Under the pieces are notes generated by a model. That model was not told the origin of the DNA, made no database searches, and saw nothing but the letters and a program-made list of their open reading frames with translations. From Lyophyllum atratum (taxonomy: Eukaryota > Basidiomycota > Agaricomycetes > Agaricales > Lyophyllaceae), in contig JACGCN010000012.1 of the NCBI GenBank assembly GCA_014905825.1, positions 1,178,001-1,242,000 on the forward strand: a DNA stretch of 64,000 nt, written 5' to 3'. Below are positions 1 to 12,017 of this stretch, piece by piece; positions within the stretch are counted from its first letter, which is position 1, and every line of letters starts with the position of its first letter. Both the position numbers and the translations under genes were made by a program.

Positions 1-68
1 AAGGAGAATACATGTGGGCTGGCTATGGCGTGTGTACGAAATGGGCTATGCACGAGAAAGTATGAACA

Positions 69-150
69 CGTCGGACATGCAGGAACACAAACACATCGGA
101 CACGAGGGAACACAAGCACGTCGGACACGAGAGATCACGAGCACAGCGGA
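69..150. repeat. 25-bp tandem repeat (minisatellite)
   Basis: A degenerate direct repeat with an exact 25-bp period. Unit starts are at 69, 94, 119 and 144 (the fourth is partial), and the core reads like CGTCGGACACGAG followed by GAACACAAGCA. Three full units can be seen. No convincing coding role was found, and it is close to the window edge, so its left neighbour is unknown. Confidence 0.75.
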
Positions 151-469
151 AGGCAATCCAGGAATCGGGGCGGGTCTACAGAGCGAGCAACGGTGTGAGC
201 AACCGCCTCAGTACGCCGGCACCCGTCGTCTCCGGTATGTGGAGAGCAGGCAACAAGGCGGATGAGGTTCGTGCGCCGTGGTGCAAAGAACTGTTCCATA
301 CGCTCACGACCTTTCATGCTCCTACGGTTTGGAGGGATCTAACGTGGGACGGCCATTACAGACATAACCCCAATCAGTAACTCGTAACGCAGATCGTCGT
401 CCGCAGTTTGCGAGGCAGGGAATGCGTTAAGACGGGTTTTATCTGGTTTTTGAGTTTTTGATGATGGAT

Positions 470-960
470 ACGTTGGAAGCGGACAGTGAAACTAGCGGCC
501 ATTTCCGACCAAGAAGCAAATTGTTCAAGCAGAGATCCCCGTCGCAACTGGAGAAGATTTTGAGGAAGGTCTCTGTCAACAACGGCGATCCATCGTGGCG
601 CTGCTGCAACTGGGTATGGTCTGCGGTCGAGGTGCGACCCTTTAGTGATCGTAGAAAAATCGTTGTCTCTGACTGTGTCTCCTTATACAGGCTCTCGTCA
701 ATGCGGGTGTAATTGGTGCACTGCCTGCGCCACCCGATGCCATTTGGGATATGGGCATCGCATTCGCGAAGGCGAATCCTATGGATCCTGTAACCGTATC
801 ATCCCTACTTGCACAACGGAAGGAGAGCCAACGAGGTCCGCTCTGGAAGGCGCTTGAAGCTGCTCATTACGACCACCATAATCCTCTCGCGGTGTCAATT
901 TCACGGCGATGGCAGAGGCTCCCCGATGTTCCAAACCTCAGTGTCTGTTTGATGTTTTGA
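470..960 (+). CDS. Unidentified gene fragment, 3' part
   Basis: Two stretches read like protein. From about 517 to 610 one frame gives KQIVQAEIPVATGEDFEEGL. From about 690 to the stop at 960 another frame runs open through ALVNAGVIGALPAPPDAIWD and ends LPDVPNLSVCLMF. A likely intron separates them (donor near 613, acceptor at about 690), but the simple junction does not keep the frame, so the exact splice sites are unresolved or the gene is damaged. No family was recognised. The 5' end may lie before 470 or to the left of the window. Confidence 0.3.
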
Positions 961-2237
961 TTGTATTACCATCCATGTATTCCTCCGTTCTCGTCTCAGT
1001 CTGTCTTTTGTAGTCTCAAACCCGTCGTTGTAATTCCTCCAATCATATGTTGCAAATGTATCACGATGAAAGTGTTGAATCAGCGCCTTTCCTTAGAGTT
1101 TGTCTCCCTTCACTATCTTCCTACCTACATGCATCCCCGAATAATGGACCCCATGTCGTACGATAGGTCTACGGTATGGCAAGCCTGCGACAGAACTTGT
1201 CACTTCATTGAGAAACCAAGTTCTGCTAGAAACTGAGTAAGCAAAGACCCTTTGAGACTCTGCGCCACTACGTGAAGTTGCCCCTCTGATGGTAGCATCA
1301 TCTCAGCGCATGTCATGTTCGACACTGCTATGCTGAACCTATTCCGATCTCCTAAGTATAGTATGCCGTTGAGATGAAGTGATACATCAGATTCATAAAT
1401 GAGCTCGAGAGTACAGTTTCATGAAAGAAGAACTTTCTAAATACGCGCAGATGACGCGTATGAAAGGATATTATTCTTCACGATAGGTGTTATGCTTCGT
1501 CTTTGAGACGTACATACGAGACGAGAGTAGGTTAGAGTATATTTGTTACTGCTGCACCGTTATTTACGACGATTGTGAGGCACCTAGTGAGGCCAGCCCT
1601 AACCAGGGAGAGCCGGCCGAACAAATGCCTTGATGGTGAGTTGGTCTGCCCCTCTATTAGCAACTCCTTACTCGATTGAATATGTCGAGTATGGAGTGAA
1701 TTAGGAGGGGGTTGTCGGGTGTCGGTCAGACATATATCGCAGCGAATTGTCTCGGTATAAATTCAGAAAAATGTCGAAGGAAAAGTCCTGGGTAGTATAT
1801 CGTTTTGAGGGACTGGGATGGGATGGTTTGGGAGAATTCAGCAGCGCAAAATATGATTTGAATGGATTTTAGAAAAAAGGGTATATGGGAGGAGGACCCT
1901 GGCGAGATGTTTCCGATTTTAAAGGAATTGTCCTTTTGAGACAGTAGCATGTGATCTGAACATCGCCACAACTGGGGTCGAAGAATCACGAAGTTCGGAG
2001 GATTGCACACGTCCACGAACACGCTTCTCGCAGATCGTTATCCCTGTTCTATCTTCCAGAAATTTCAGGGGCTCGAAAGCAGCGAACACGTATTTCGATG
2101 TCGGGGTATTTACGTATGTTGATCAAGGGCCCCGGTAGTTTCGGCGCGTGTTTTCTACGTGGAAGTCCACAATAAAATCGCGCAACCGAGTGCGAATTCT
2201 CCCCTTACTTCTCTCCCACACGTTGTGGCCGTTGAGC
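961..2237. other. Intergenic region upstream of CHO2
   Basis: About 1.3 kb without a supported gene. Short open frames are present on both strands but none resembles a protein family. The last few hundred bases should contain the CHO2 promoter; no clear named element was recognised. Confidence 0.5.
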
Positions 2238-5200
2238 ATGTCTGCCCCGCAGAATTCTCTGCGCCAGCGCACCGGCGCGACAAAAGAACTTTCAACGCCG
2301 TCCGACGACTTGCGGGACCAATCGGCACGCCCTAGTCGCGAGGAAATCGTATGGGGCAAGACGCCTGGTGGCGAAGGTAGCGTACGATCGTGTTTCATTG
2401 ACGGGAGACTTTGTAACGCCTGTTCCTGCCAATAGTATTCCGTGTGCCTACGACCCATGACGTTCTGACGACGCTCTTCCACCCCGGCTACCCAAAAAGC
2501 CACCTGGACCTCCTGAACCTCGGGCTTTTGGGCCTGCAACTTGTCATTTTCTTTCTGCTGCCACGTCACGCCGCCCAGGTCTTCTTCTTCTTCTACTTTG
2601 CGTTTTGGCGCGGTGCATACGATGCCGGACTCGGCTGGGTTCTGACCAAGCAGAGCAAGAAGAAGTGGATAGTTAGAGAGGTGCATCGGCTTGGGTGGCT
2701 GGACGCGGATCGCCGTCCGGCTGTTCGAAACTGGATACGAGACCAACTTCGGGGCAAAATGGGGAAAGACTACTCCTTCGACGTGTGTGCTTTCCACTGT
2801 TGATGTTGACGCAAGCTTATGCTGGAGTGCTATTAATAGGAACTACCTCTTGAGTATAACACTTGGCTGCTCTTTCGCCAGGCTGTTGATGTTATTCTCG
2901 TAAAGTATATATCACTCCTACCAATCGACAGGGCTTCGCTGATACGATTCTCCTCGCTAGTGACTTCTTATCGTACTGCATGTTCGCGTTTTCGTGCTTC
3001 CGGGTTCCTGAAGGCTTATCGGCGACGGTCCACATCATGAGGTCAGTTAGGTCATCATGGAGGCATTTCACACGCTTAATCTGACTAGGTGGCTGGGTGG
3101 CCTGGCCCTCATTGGGTTCAACCTTTGGGTGAAAACTGAAGCACATAATGTCGTCAAGGATTATGGCTGGTACTGGGGTGATGTGTTCTTCCAGCGAGGT
3201 GCTCTGGTTTTCGATGGAGTATTTGAGATGGCACCCCACCCTATGTATTCAGTTGGTACGTCAATTTCCTCAGCCAGCCAGACGAAAGTCTAATCTTATC
3301 TTAGGATACGCTGGATATTATGGTCTTTCTCTTATCGCAGGCAGCTATGCTGTCCTGTTTGTGAGTCTTGCTGCCCACGCTGCGCAGTTTGCCTTCCTGG
3401 TTTTCTTCGAGAATCCTCGTACGTTCGCTCAATGCATATCATTGCATGGACGTATCAATATGACGAGATAACAGATATCGAGCGAATGTACGGACGGCGC
3501 AAAGCCATCGCGAAACGGATCCCATTGGTCCCCAACGCTCGCCAGAGGGCCACTGCATCAGCCTCTAACGCCCTCGCCAGCACAAGCACGGCTCCTGTGA
3601 TCGAGGCTGACCCTGCCGAGATCCTGGCCACACCAGCAGCGACTGAAGGCGAAACTGCGACTGAAACCGAGCTTGAAACTGAAACAGAGATTGAAGAGGA
3701 GCTTGGCGTCATCAATGGTTCCGCTACCAAACCTTCGAAGCACCAGCCGACGCTATCCATCAACAGCGTGTTGTCTTCCAATGGCATCGGTGGTAACACC
3801 ACCGCAAGACACAGGAAGAAGGCGACGTCACAGCACGACCTGCTAAACAAGTATTTCAGGAGGGATGCGGTGGTTTTGAGGAACATCGACTTGCTGAGGT
3901 TCGTTTCTCGTAATTTGCATCTTCTGAACTGAAGGGTAAACTATTCAGGGCCAATGATGCGATGCTCATTCTCATCATAACCTACTCCCTGGCCATGGCT
4001 TTTCTCCCTCGTCTATCGGATGCGGCGATGCTCCGTGTGCACTTCCTGCACGCGCTGACGTGGTGCCTCATTCACTACGTCGGGCTCGGATACCTCCTCA
4101 ATGCGCAGAGTAAGAACAAGTTCTTGGTCCGCCACTTCATGAAGCATTACCATTACGCGGGCAATGATGGCGGCGGGGCGATTGCGGAGGCTTTTACCAA
4201 TTGGAAGGCCATCTACAATTTGAGTATGTGCATGACTTATGGTGCGTGATTCTTCTTTGTATCGAGGGCTGGTCTTTACGTTGCACTGCTCAGTTTCATG
4301 CATCAATGTGGTGTGGAAGACGTATTCGATTCCCTATGACTGGACGGTTGGAAATGAGTTGCTTCGTCATATTTTGGGTCTTGTACGCGGTTTCTGTCCT
4401 GTGATGTTCGTCTCGAATGCTCAATCTGACCCGCAGCTTCTGGTTGGCTTGCATGTTTGGGCGACCATGGAATCTTTTGAAGTCTTGGGTGTCTTCGGTA
4501 AGCTCAGTCCGTCTTCATATACATACTGCGTTTGTCTGACATCTTGATCACAGGGTGGTTCTTTGGCGACTTCTTCATGGAGGAGTTCCCTGCTCACCTC
4601 GAATACACCGGCATTTATCGGTTTTTGAACAATCCCGAGGCTATGGGCGGCGCTGCGTGGTTTGGTCTGGCTCTGATCAGCGGAAGCAAACTCGTCTTGG
4701 CTCTTGCCGTAGTCAGGCACCTGGCAAACTGGTGGTTCCTAAGCTGCGTTGAGAAGTATGTACTGTACCTCTCCCAATTGCGCGTCCCCGAACTCATCTC
4801 ATCGCCAATTTTCCAGCCCGCACATGCAGAAGCTATATGGCGACTCCTTGAGGAAGGAGGCTGGCTTTGTCAAGGTCATGAAGAGCGTCGCGAGCAAGAA
4901 CGCACGCATCATTGAGTCTCGCGCTGGACGACACGCTCCGGAGTTGAAAAGGGTCGTGCAGGAGGTGAAGGGCACATTTGATAAGGTGTATGAAGAGACC
5001 GCGGATGCTGTGGAGGAGTTCCTGGCCAAATGTATGTCTAATTCCAATCTTACATGAGGTCGTGTATCGATACAGGGAACCTCTTTACAGCCCGCCCTAG
5101 GATCTCGGAGGTTGTAGAAGACACCAAGTTCCTCTTGCACAAATCCAGGGAAAGGCTCGTCATCACGTAAGATGCCCTTTGCACTAATAAATACCAAGTA

Positions 5201-6206
5201 ATTGACGTCTCTCCCCAAAAAAGGCGTGTTGCCAGCGATTTGTCGGCGTTTGATAAGAACAAGTACAAATTGTCGATCATGCCTAGCTCTTCGGGTACAA
5301 AGGGTTTCCACCTTGGCGAACCTATCACCGTGAAATGGGAGGCGCCGCACAAGCACTCGCGTAAGGACTGGATAGGGCTTTACAGGGTACGTTTTCCTCC
5401 TTCCCGTCTGTCATCAGCAATCTTTGATGAGGTCAACATCTTAGGTTGGTGCCAACTCGTCGACTCTGGTCACTAAAACCTCGTCTCTGGGCATGTGGGT
5501 ACCTGTTCATGACGAGCAGTGGGAGGGAGATGTGTTTTTGGGACTGGAACCTCTGGCCGCCCCAAAGGATAGGAGCGGCACTGTAACATTCAAGGGCGAT
5601 ACTCTACCCTGGTTGACTGGACAGTATGAGGTGGCTATTTCCTCTCCTTAGTCCTAAGAGATACTTTATTGATGACGTGTTGTAGGTTCGCTATCATCAT
5701 GATGGCAAGTACAACGTCATGAGCTTGGACGGGCCTCTTGAAATCTTTGGTGAGTCTCACTCCTTTCCACGCCCAATTCGTTTCGTTTTCTGATTGATCA
5801 TTACACAGTGGAGAAGCCTGCAGAGCTCAACTTCCAAACCGTCCGGGAGAGCCTCATGCATGTCGTACCGCTCTGCCTGGACTCCGATCCTTCCTTGATC
5901 CCTCTTTCCTGCCGGGAACTCGTGACCCCCAGTCAGACCACATTCCCAGAAGACACTCCTCCGATAGGTGCTGCCAACGGTGGAGGCGGCGGTGGCGGTC
6001 CTAACGGTGTCGATGACGACCCAGGAGCTGAGGACCGAGATCCGGACGATTTCAGTTTCTGGTCGGAAAAGCAGGCGGCACGAATATCTGCGGCGATCCT
6101 CCAGGTCTTTGATGTCGAGTATGCGCCAGAGGTGGTGGTTGCGGACGCGAATCTGACTTCGCTGGCTAATAGGATATTGCTATCGAAGGAGATATTGACG
6201 ACTTGA
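2238..6206 (+). CDS. CHO2: Phosphatidylethanolamine N-methyltransferase (CHO2)
   Basis: Catalyses the first methylation of phosphatidylethanolamine on the way to phosphatidylcholine, in the ER membrane, using S-adenosylmethionine (family knowledge). The product starts [20 protein letters not shown] and continues through family-typical segments: [80 protein letters not shown]. Further on come the second PEMT-like repeat ([20 protein letters not shown]) and a C-terminal beta-rich segment ([20 protein letters not shown]). The tail carries a Gly-rich insert and ends [14 protein letters not shown]. Many short introns interrupt it; examples are 2377-2435, an intron starting at 2783, and one near 3041-3089 that joins MR to WLGG. 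Exon boundaries in the middle are approximate, but the frame is recoverable throughout. Decayed copies of its last exon occur at 40.3 and 42.0 kb. Confidence 0.93.
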
Positions 6207-7360
6207 CGATTCGCCGTTCACGGGATGGCCTCCTTTACATGTTGCTTGGTTACATACCGCCTTGCACCTTCTTTCTTCTACTGGACCCAAGTCTTTCTTT
6301 CCCAGTTCTGGACTTCTCACATTGTTTACAACCTCAGATTGCCTGTTCAAACGTTCAATGATCATGCATTTGCAATTTGAACCTCAGGCCCCGAACGACT
6401 TGAAGCAGTACTTCAGCCCCGTTTACTTCCTGCCAGCCTCTTGTCGCCAACTGAGTTCTGAAGCCATGTATATACACGAGTATCCACTGCCAACTGGCGA
6501 GTTCCGCGTTTCAGACTATGCCACAAGATCGTACAGCCTCCGGAATTTAGAGACGACGCTCTCGTAAATGGAAATAGACGTGTTTAGCTGTGAAAATTAC
6601 GACATAGCTGTACTTAATTGCTGCTTTTCCGCCAGCTTTTTCTTGAGCGTCGGGCACACTCGTTGATGGAGCATATGGTACCTCTGACAGCGACTTTTGC
6701 GTTGCAAAACGGCAGAGATTGCAGCTATCTCCAAGTCCAGTTAAGGATGTCGCAGAACAAGGATTGCGAGGAGTTCAAGTTCGTCGGTGGCTTGCGTACA
6801 TTTTGACAGCACATCGTCGTGGATTTTGAGTCCGTGCCATTACTACACCAGTCCTAGTCAGCGCTTGGAGGATCAAGTCAGCCATCAGAAACGGAATAAC
6901 TTTGAACTATTCTAATTTTAACTTGTGTACCTAAACACCCGACATCATCGTACCTACTATCTCCAGTCAGTATGACACAACTAAACTCTGTGAACAACTT
7001 GAAGGACGCTTTTCAACCAAATTCCAAGCATGAACCCACGGTGCCACAGAGAGAAGGTGAGCACAATCTTCATAATCCCTATGCCTAGCGAAGGCTAGCA
7101 TTCCAGCAAATAATGTTCCATGGCATTTTCACGTTTGATCTAATTGCCGTACAATATTGTCGATGCAGTGACAATGCAGTGATATATTGTAACCGTGATT
7201 GGCGCCTGATGGCGCTCCCTGGGCGCTCCCTAGAATATAAGGGGTGGAGGCTGGTCGAGGGCACCGATCTTTCATTCCCTCTCTGCCTCTACACGCTTCC
7301 GCACGCTCCTTTGTTTTTATACCCCGCGCACGAAAGTCGAGCGCAAGCCAAGGAAAGATC
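6207..7360. other. CHO2 3' flank and promoter of the first array gene
   Basis: No supported gene. A short segment at 6495-6520 (GGCGAGTTCCGCGTTTCAG) recurs in diverged form at 9648-9675 and 40427-40455, each time upstream of a membrane-protein paralog. A TATA-like AATATAAGG lies near 7231, about 130 bp before the start codon at 7361, followed by a CT-rich stretch typical of fungal transcription starts. Confidence 0.55.
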
Positions 7361-8490
7361 ATGGCTACAAGTTTTATCTATCTTGATGACTCGGATACCA
7401 GCTCCAAGCTCACTTACACCAATGGTTGGGCTCGCAGTGATGGGGGAGGGCAATATGACGGTACAGGTCACAGGACAGCAGTTGCAGGCGCCCAGGCCAT
7501 CATCTCATTTACTGGCGAGTCTATGTCTATTTTTCAACTGTTTATTATATTTACCGTCCGTCATCCAGGCTCGTCAATAGAGGTATATGGTAAAATTGCG
7601 GTTCAGAGGGATAGCAAGGATACTTTTAGCGCCGTCTCCTCGTATACCATCGATGGCGACCCTAACTCAACTGCCACGTTTACTGGCATACCAAAAAGTG
7701 TCGATCAATATAATCAGACATTCTACACGTCGCCGAGATTATCAGCGGGAAAAGTCCATACCCTTGTCATTACCTGCGTCGCACTAAGCGAGGACCATGG
7801 GCTCTTGCTAGATTATTTTCGGATTGGACAAGATTTAGACGCTCAGCCTTCCCCATCTACTTCGCAGCCTACCTCGCAGCCCATCTCGCAGCCTACCTCG
7901 CAGCCCGTCTCGCAGCCCGTCTCGCAGCCCACCTCGCGGCCCACCTCGCAACCCATCTCGCAGCCCATCTCACAGCCCACCTCACAGCCCACCTCGCAGC
8001 TTGCCTCACAGCCCACCTCTCTTACCGACCCGCAGCTTTCCTCTCAATCAGCTGGTTTGTCGAAGGGGGAGATTGGTGGCATCGTCGTTGGGAGTTTGGT
8101 GGCACTTTGTTTAGCCGTGGCCGTCTTCGTTCTGTGGCGTCGTCTAGTAGTCCGGAGTCGTGCGAAAGGGTCTGTTCAGAGCAGCAGCCGGGAAGGACCG
8201 CCATCTGGTAAGCGTTGTCTTTATGTACGCGAGTATCTATTCTTATGACCATATCCACAGACTTGCTGCAGAGCGAACAGGCCCCTTACATCACCCCCTT
8301 CGATCTCAACGCCAGCATGTCGCAGCCCTCCTCAAACTCGATGCCCCGTTATTCCTATCCGCGTCAAGCATCCGGCACTTTCTCCGATTCCAACCCAAGT
8401 ACGGATCATCCTCCTGCATATACCACCCAGGGCGGTACATATGCAGACAAAGGGGTGCCGTATCCGTACACGCCCCCTTTGCATCTATGA
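7361..8490 (+). CDS. SKG6-like single-pass membrane protein, paralog A
   Basis: Member of the tandem family. The start chosen is the ATG at 7361 (MATSFIYLDDSDTSSKLTYT), which aligns with all paralogs, although the frame is open from 7244. Ectodomain landmarks are SSIEVYGKI, SSYTIDGDPNST, FYTSPRLSAGKVHTLVIT and LLLDYFRIGQ. The stalk is a near-perfect 4-residue repeat of QPTS/QPIS type (about 7850-8030). A TM helix follows (GEIGGIVVGSLVALCLAVAV), then a basic stop and a tail ending in the family motif YTTQGGTYADKGVPYPY. Intron 1 (7515-7568) starts with GC rather than GT and is 54 nt, so retention would also stay in frame. Intron 2 is 8208-8260. The ectodomain resembles galactose-binding-like jelly rolls; ligand and role are unknown. 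Confidence 0.82.
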
Positions 8491-8849
8491 GCGCTTGTCC
8501 ATAGTTCGAGAGCGGAGTAACGTGATGAATGCTGCTGGTACTCTTGATTCAATTCTGCTTTCCTCCATTGTCACAATTCGAGGTCATGCTGCGGGAACTT
8601 GAAGCTCTTACTACTATACCCCCTCCTCCGTCTTTCCGTGCAAAGGTCATTGTCTGCACCCTCATCCCACGATTCATATGCGATGTAGCCACATACGGTT
8701 CATCAACCTTACCAAGCATCCAATGCGTGTCGACAATGACGTCGCCTGCGGTCACCTCGAGGACACGTATACTATGCTTGCTGTTCGTACGAGCTCACGA
8801 CCATGCCCTTAAATGGAAATATCGCAAGCCAAGCGGATGTCCACAATAC

Positions 8850-9471
8850 TTCTACTGCAATCTCCTCGTACACCATCGATGGCCACCCTCAAACGCCAGC
8901 TTGACTTAGAACACCTGGAATTGTCGATCTAGTTGCAGACTTTCTACACGCCGCTGAGGCTATCAGTGCAAAAATACCATACCCTCATCCTTAGTTGTAT
9001 CGCACCAAACCTTTCCGGATACCCCGCAGTTTTCCTCTCATTCAAATCACTTGTCGAAGGGGCCATAAGTAGCTGGGATTGTAATTGTCAATCGATGGTT
9101 TGGTGGCACTTTCTCTAGCCGCGTCCATACTCTAGCGTCGTCTTTCAAAGCGTGTCTATGGGCTAGAGAGCGCGGGATCCATAATCGTGAGTTTTGCCTT
9201 TTGCCTTCTTATCTCCTATCCTCATAGTGATAACCTCCGCAGGCTCCTCATGGAACGCACCCTTCCTGGTGAAGCAGCCCTTATGACCCCACTGTCATTA
9301 TCTCCCTACCCTCCCCCTCTCTTCTGCACCAGCTCCAGCACTCCGCCCCCCCCTTCTTCGGCATCAGGAGCTGCAGTTGCTTATCGTCTTATATATACGA
9401 CACAAGGTGGTACATCTACAGACAAGTCGCTCCCGTATTCCGATTCCCTACACCCCGCTTCGAATTTATGA
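8850..9471 (+). pseudogene. Decayed membrane-protein paralog D
   Basis: A degenerate copy between A and B. At 8864 the sequence ctcctcgtacaccatcgatg matches the SSYTIDG segment, followed by stops and frameshifts. At 8938 it matches the FYTPLRLS segment, at about 9045-9140 the TM region (cttgtcgaaggggccataag) with a TAG inside, and at 9380-9471 the tail frame YTTQGGTSTDKSLPYS is still open to a stop at 9471. No exon 1 was recognised. The copy cannot give a full-length product. Confidence 0.75.
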
Positions 9472-10145
9472 CCAAGCTTTCCAAAATTCGAGAACGGAAT
9501 AATATGTTGACTGCTGCCTGTACTCCTGTTTCAATTCTGCTGGTTTTAATTTCCACGACCAGAGTCTTGCGGAGGCAAACCCAGATTCCCAGCACCACTT
9601 GACTATTTTAATCCCCTACAATTAAAAACACTGCATTGGATCGATGCAGGCGAGTTCGGCGTTTCAGGATATCGCTTCTCAATCATGGCATCAGCAGCGT
9701 GTCTCACAGGATGTGTCACAAAGGCCCTTCGCCTTCCCACACCAGTCCGCGATAGTACGTTCCCTCCAACAGGAGAATACCAACATATCCGTTTCGCAGA
9801 GCGCTTGAGCGGGCGATGGAATCAATATATCCACCCTGTTCTTCGAAAGTCGTCTTCGCAAGTAGATGGGGACAAAAAGTCAAAAAGACGCAGAACAAAC
9901 TCACGATGTCAAACTATTCATCAACTATACGCCGCTTTATTTCTAGGTGAGAGTTGAACGTTGATCATGGAGCATCGCCGTGCCATAAGTGCTGATGGCA
10001 TGATTGCGACACAGATATGGCCCTTCAGATTCGCACATAAATGTTATCGTACCAACTACATGAGTCCCTCCTTCATCTTCTTCGTCTTCACAGCGTCCCG
10101 CCACCTCCACACGCCTTTCGGAATTCCCTAGGCTGCTAGGATATC
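9472..10145. other. Spacer with a trace of the CHO2 3' flank
   Basis: No supported gene. The segment 9648-9675 (GGCGAGTTCGGCGTTTCAGG) repeats the CHO2 downstream motif seen at 6495. This suggests that this spacer was copied together with the membrane-protein gene. The remaining open frames have no family resemblance. Confidence 0.5.
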
Positions 10146-11270
10146 ATGGCTTTCAATTTCATAAATTTGGACGACTTCAGCTCCAATTTCACTTACACCA
10201 GTGGCTGGACCCTTGCCGGTATAACTCCGCAGGAATACGATGGTACGCTTCATGGGGCAAGAAGTCCAGGTGCTCAGGTCACCATCGTATTCACTGGCGA
10301 GTCCTTATATCTGTTCATTCATTGTTCATTATATTTACTGTCGGTCGTCTAGGCTTATCCATAGAAGTATATGGGACCATCGGCCAAAATGCTGGCGCTA
10401 CCTTTGGAGCAGTCTCCTCGTACACCATCAATGGCAACCCTAGCTCAACTAGAATGTTCACTGCCGTACCCGGAAGTCTCGTTCAGTACAGGCAGCTTTT
10501 CTACTCGTCGCAGAGGCTAGCGGAGAAAGAACACACCCTGGTTATAACCTATACCTCTCCAAACAAGGACCCACTATGGTTGGATTATGTTCGGATTGGG
10601 CGACTCGCCCACGATCAACCTACCCCGCAGATTTCTCCTCAGCATACCTTGCAACCAACCTCTCAGCCAACTTCTCAGCTTGCCTCCCATCCTATCTCGC
10701 CCCTCACTTCCCAGCCCACCTCCTTCGAGACATCTCTACCTGCCTCCCCGCCCCATTCCCGGTCATCCTCCAAGCCAGCATCCCTGTCTTCCTCTCTGTC
10801 TACCTCACAGCTCCCGTCGCAGCCCACCTCTCTGAACACCTCTCAGGTTTCTTCTCAATCACCTGGTTTGTCGAAGGGGGCCATAGCCGGGATTGCCATT
10901 GGGAGTTTTGCGGCGATATGTCTAGCCGCCTCCATGATCATTCTCTGGCATCGTCTCTCAAGGCGTCTAGAGGGACTAGCAAGCGCAGCGGCCCTGAACC
11001 GTGGGTCTCGTCTTCTTATCTGATACTACGACCTCCTGATGATCAAACACCACAGGCTCGTCATGGGACATAGCCCCTCCTGGGTATTACAGTCCTTTCG
11101 ATCCCAATGCCGTCCCGCTACGTTTTCAGGATACGGACCCCTCTGTCATACATCAGCTCCGAGAGCCTGGAGCCCCTTCTTCAGGACCACGAGCTGAGGT
11201 TGCTTATCCTTCCGGATATACGACACAGGGCGGCACCTTTGCGGACAAGGCGGTACCGTATCCGTATTAG
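10146..11270 (+). CDS. SKG6-like single-pass membrane protein, paralog B
   Basis: Starts MAFNFINLDDFSSNFTYTSG and shows the family ectodomain (LSIEVYGTIGQN, SSYTINGNPSST, FYSSQRLAEKEHTLVIT, LWLDYVRIGR). A long Ser/Thr/Pro/Gln stalk follows, then the TM segment GAIAGIAIGSFAAICLAASM and a basic stop. Intron 1 is 10297-10352 (56 nt) with a GC donor (GCGAGT). It must be removed to keep the frame, which supports a real GC-AG intron. Intron 2 runs from the GTGGGT donor near 11003 to the CACAG acceptor near 11055 and restores the cytosolic tail, which reads SSWDIAPPGYYSPFDP and ends GYTTQGGTFADKAVPYPY. Without the second splice the frame would stop at 11023 and lose the tail. Closest relatives in the window are A and J. 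Confidence 0.82.
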
Positions 11271-12017
11271 GATATCCAGCTGCCCACAGTGGATTGCCAC
11301 TAACTTACCTGTGGGAAAAGCCGGTCCTATCAGTGTCGTTACTGTATCCATGATGTTGACATGCCTCTAGTGAAACACCTTGACCGTCGTTGTATCATCT
11401 TCGTACATGGGACTCTGACAGCGCCTGGCGATCCATGGCTTCATAACTCCAATAAGTACGGCAATGAAGAATGAATTCGGCGGTCACATTCTGAAGCATC
11501 CGAATCTTTGATCAATGGCATCAGCGCTCTCGATCAATTGATCACGATTGAATAGTGATCGTTGATTGATCTACAAAATCGTTGAGCCCGAACTTCGAAG
11601 TCTGTGCACTGCAAAGACGGCGCAGCTAGACCCACCTACACGGCTTTTACGCTTTACTTACTGCTGCGAACGAGGATAGCCAGTCGCACCCGTGCACATC
11701 TCACGCTATCAACAATTGGAAACATCCTATCCTGTCTTATGGGTCCGGCGCTCCGACTAAAACTAACGTTAACTTGTTGAACCCCAGTAAGCCAATCATG
11801 ATGGACCCTTCATGTAATCGGTGCCCTACGCAGCTCCCAGGGACGATCAGAGATCATTGCTGTTCGAGGCAAGATGCTATACAACCCTCATCAAATGTCG
11901 CAGCCTGCACTTTTCTCATCCTTCTCCGTCCGCCGTGTTTCTCTTTCACCTTCATAAACCATTTTCCACCCACAGATATCACCTTTCTACTCCGCCCACA
12001 AGCATTACCTCGGTACT
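11271..12017. other. Intergenic spacer between paralogs B and C
   Basis: About 750 bp with no supported gene. It contains runs of GATCAATTGATCACGATTG-like sequence near 11510-11570 (AT-rich, weakly self-complementary). A CT-rich segment lies just before the start of paralog C. Confidence 0.5.

Noticed and set aside
2123..2797. 224-codon minus-strand frame at the CHO2 5' end
   Set aside because: It is antisense to well-supported CHO2 exons 1 and 2 and crosses their intron; no family resemblance.
7244..7360. Upstream in-frame ATG extending paralog A by 39 residues
   Set aside because: The extension has no counterpart in any paralog and includes the likely TATA-proximal leader; the ATG at 7361 aligns with all family starts.
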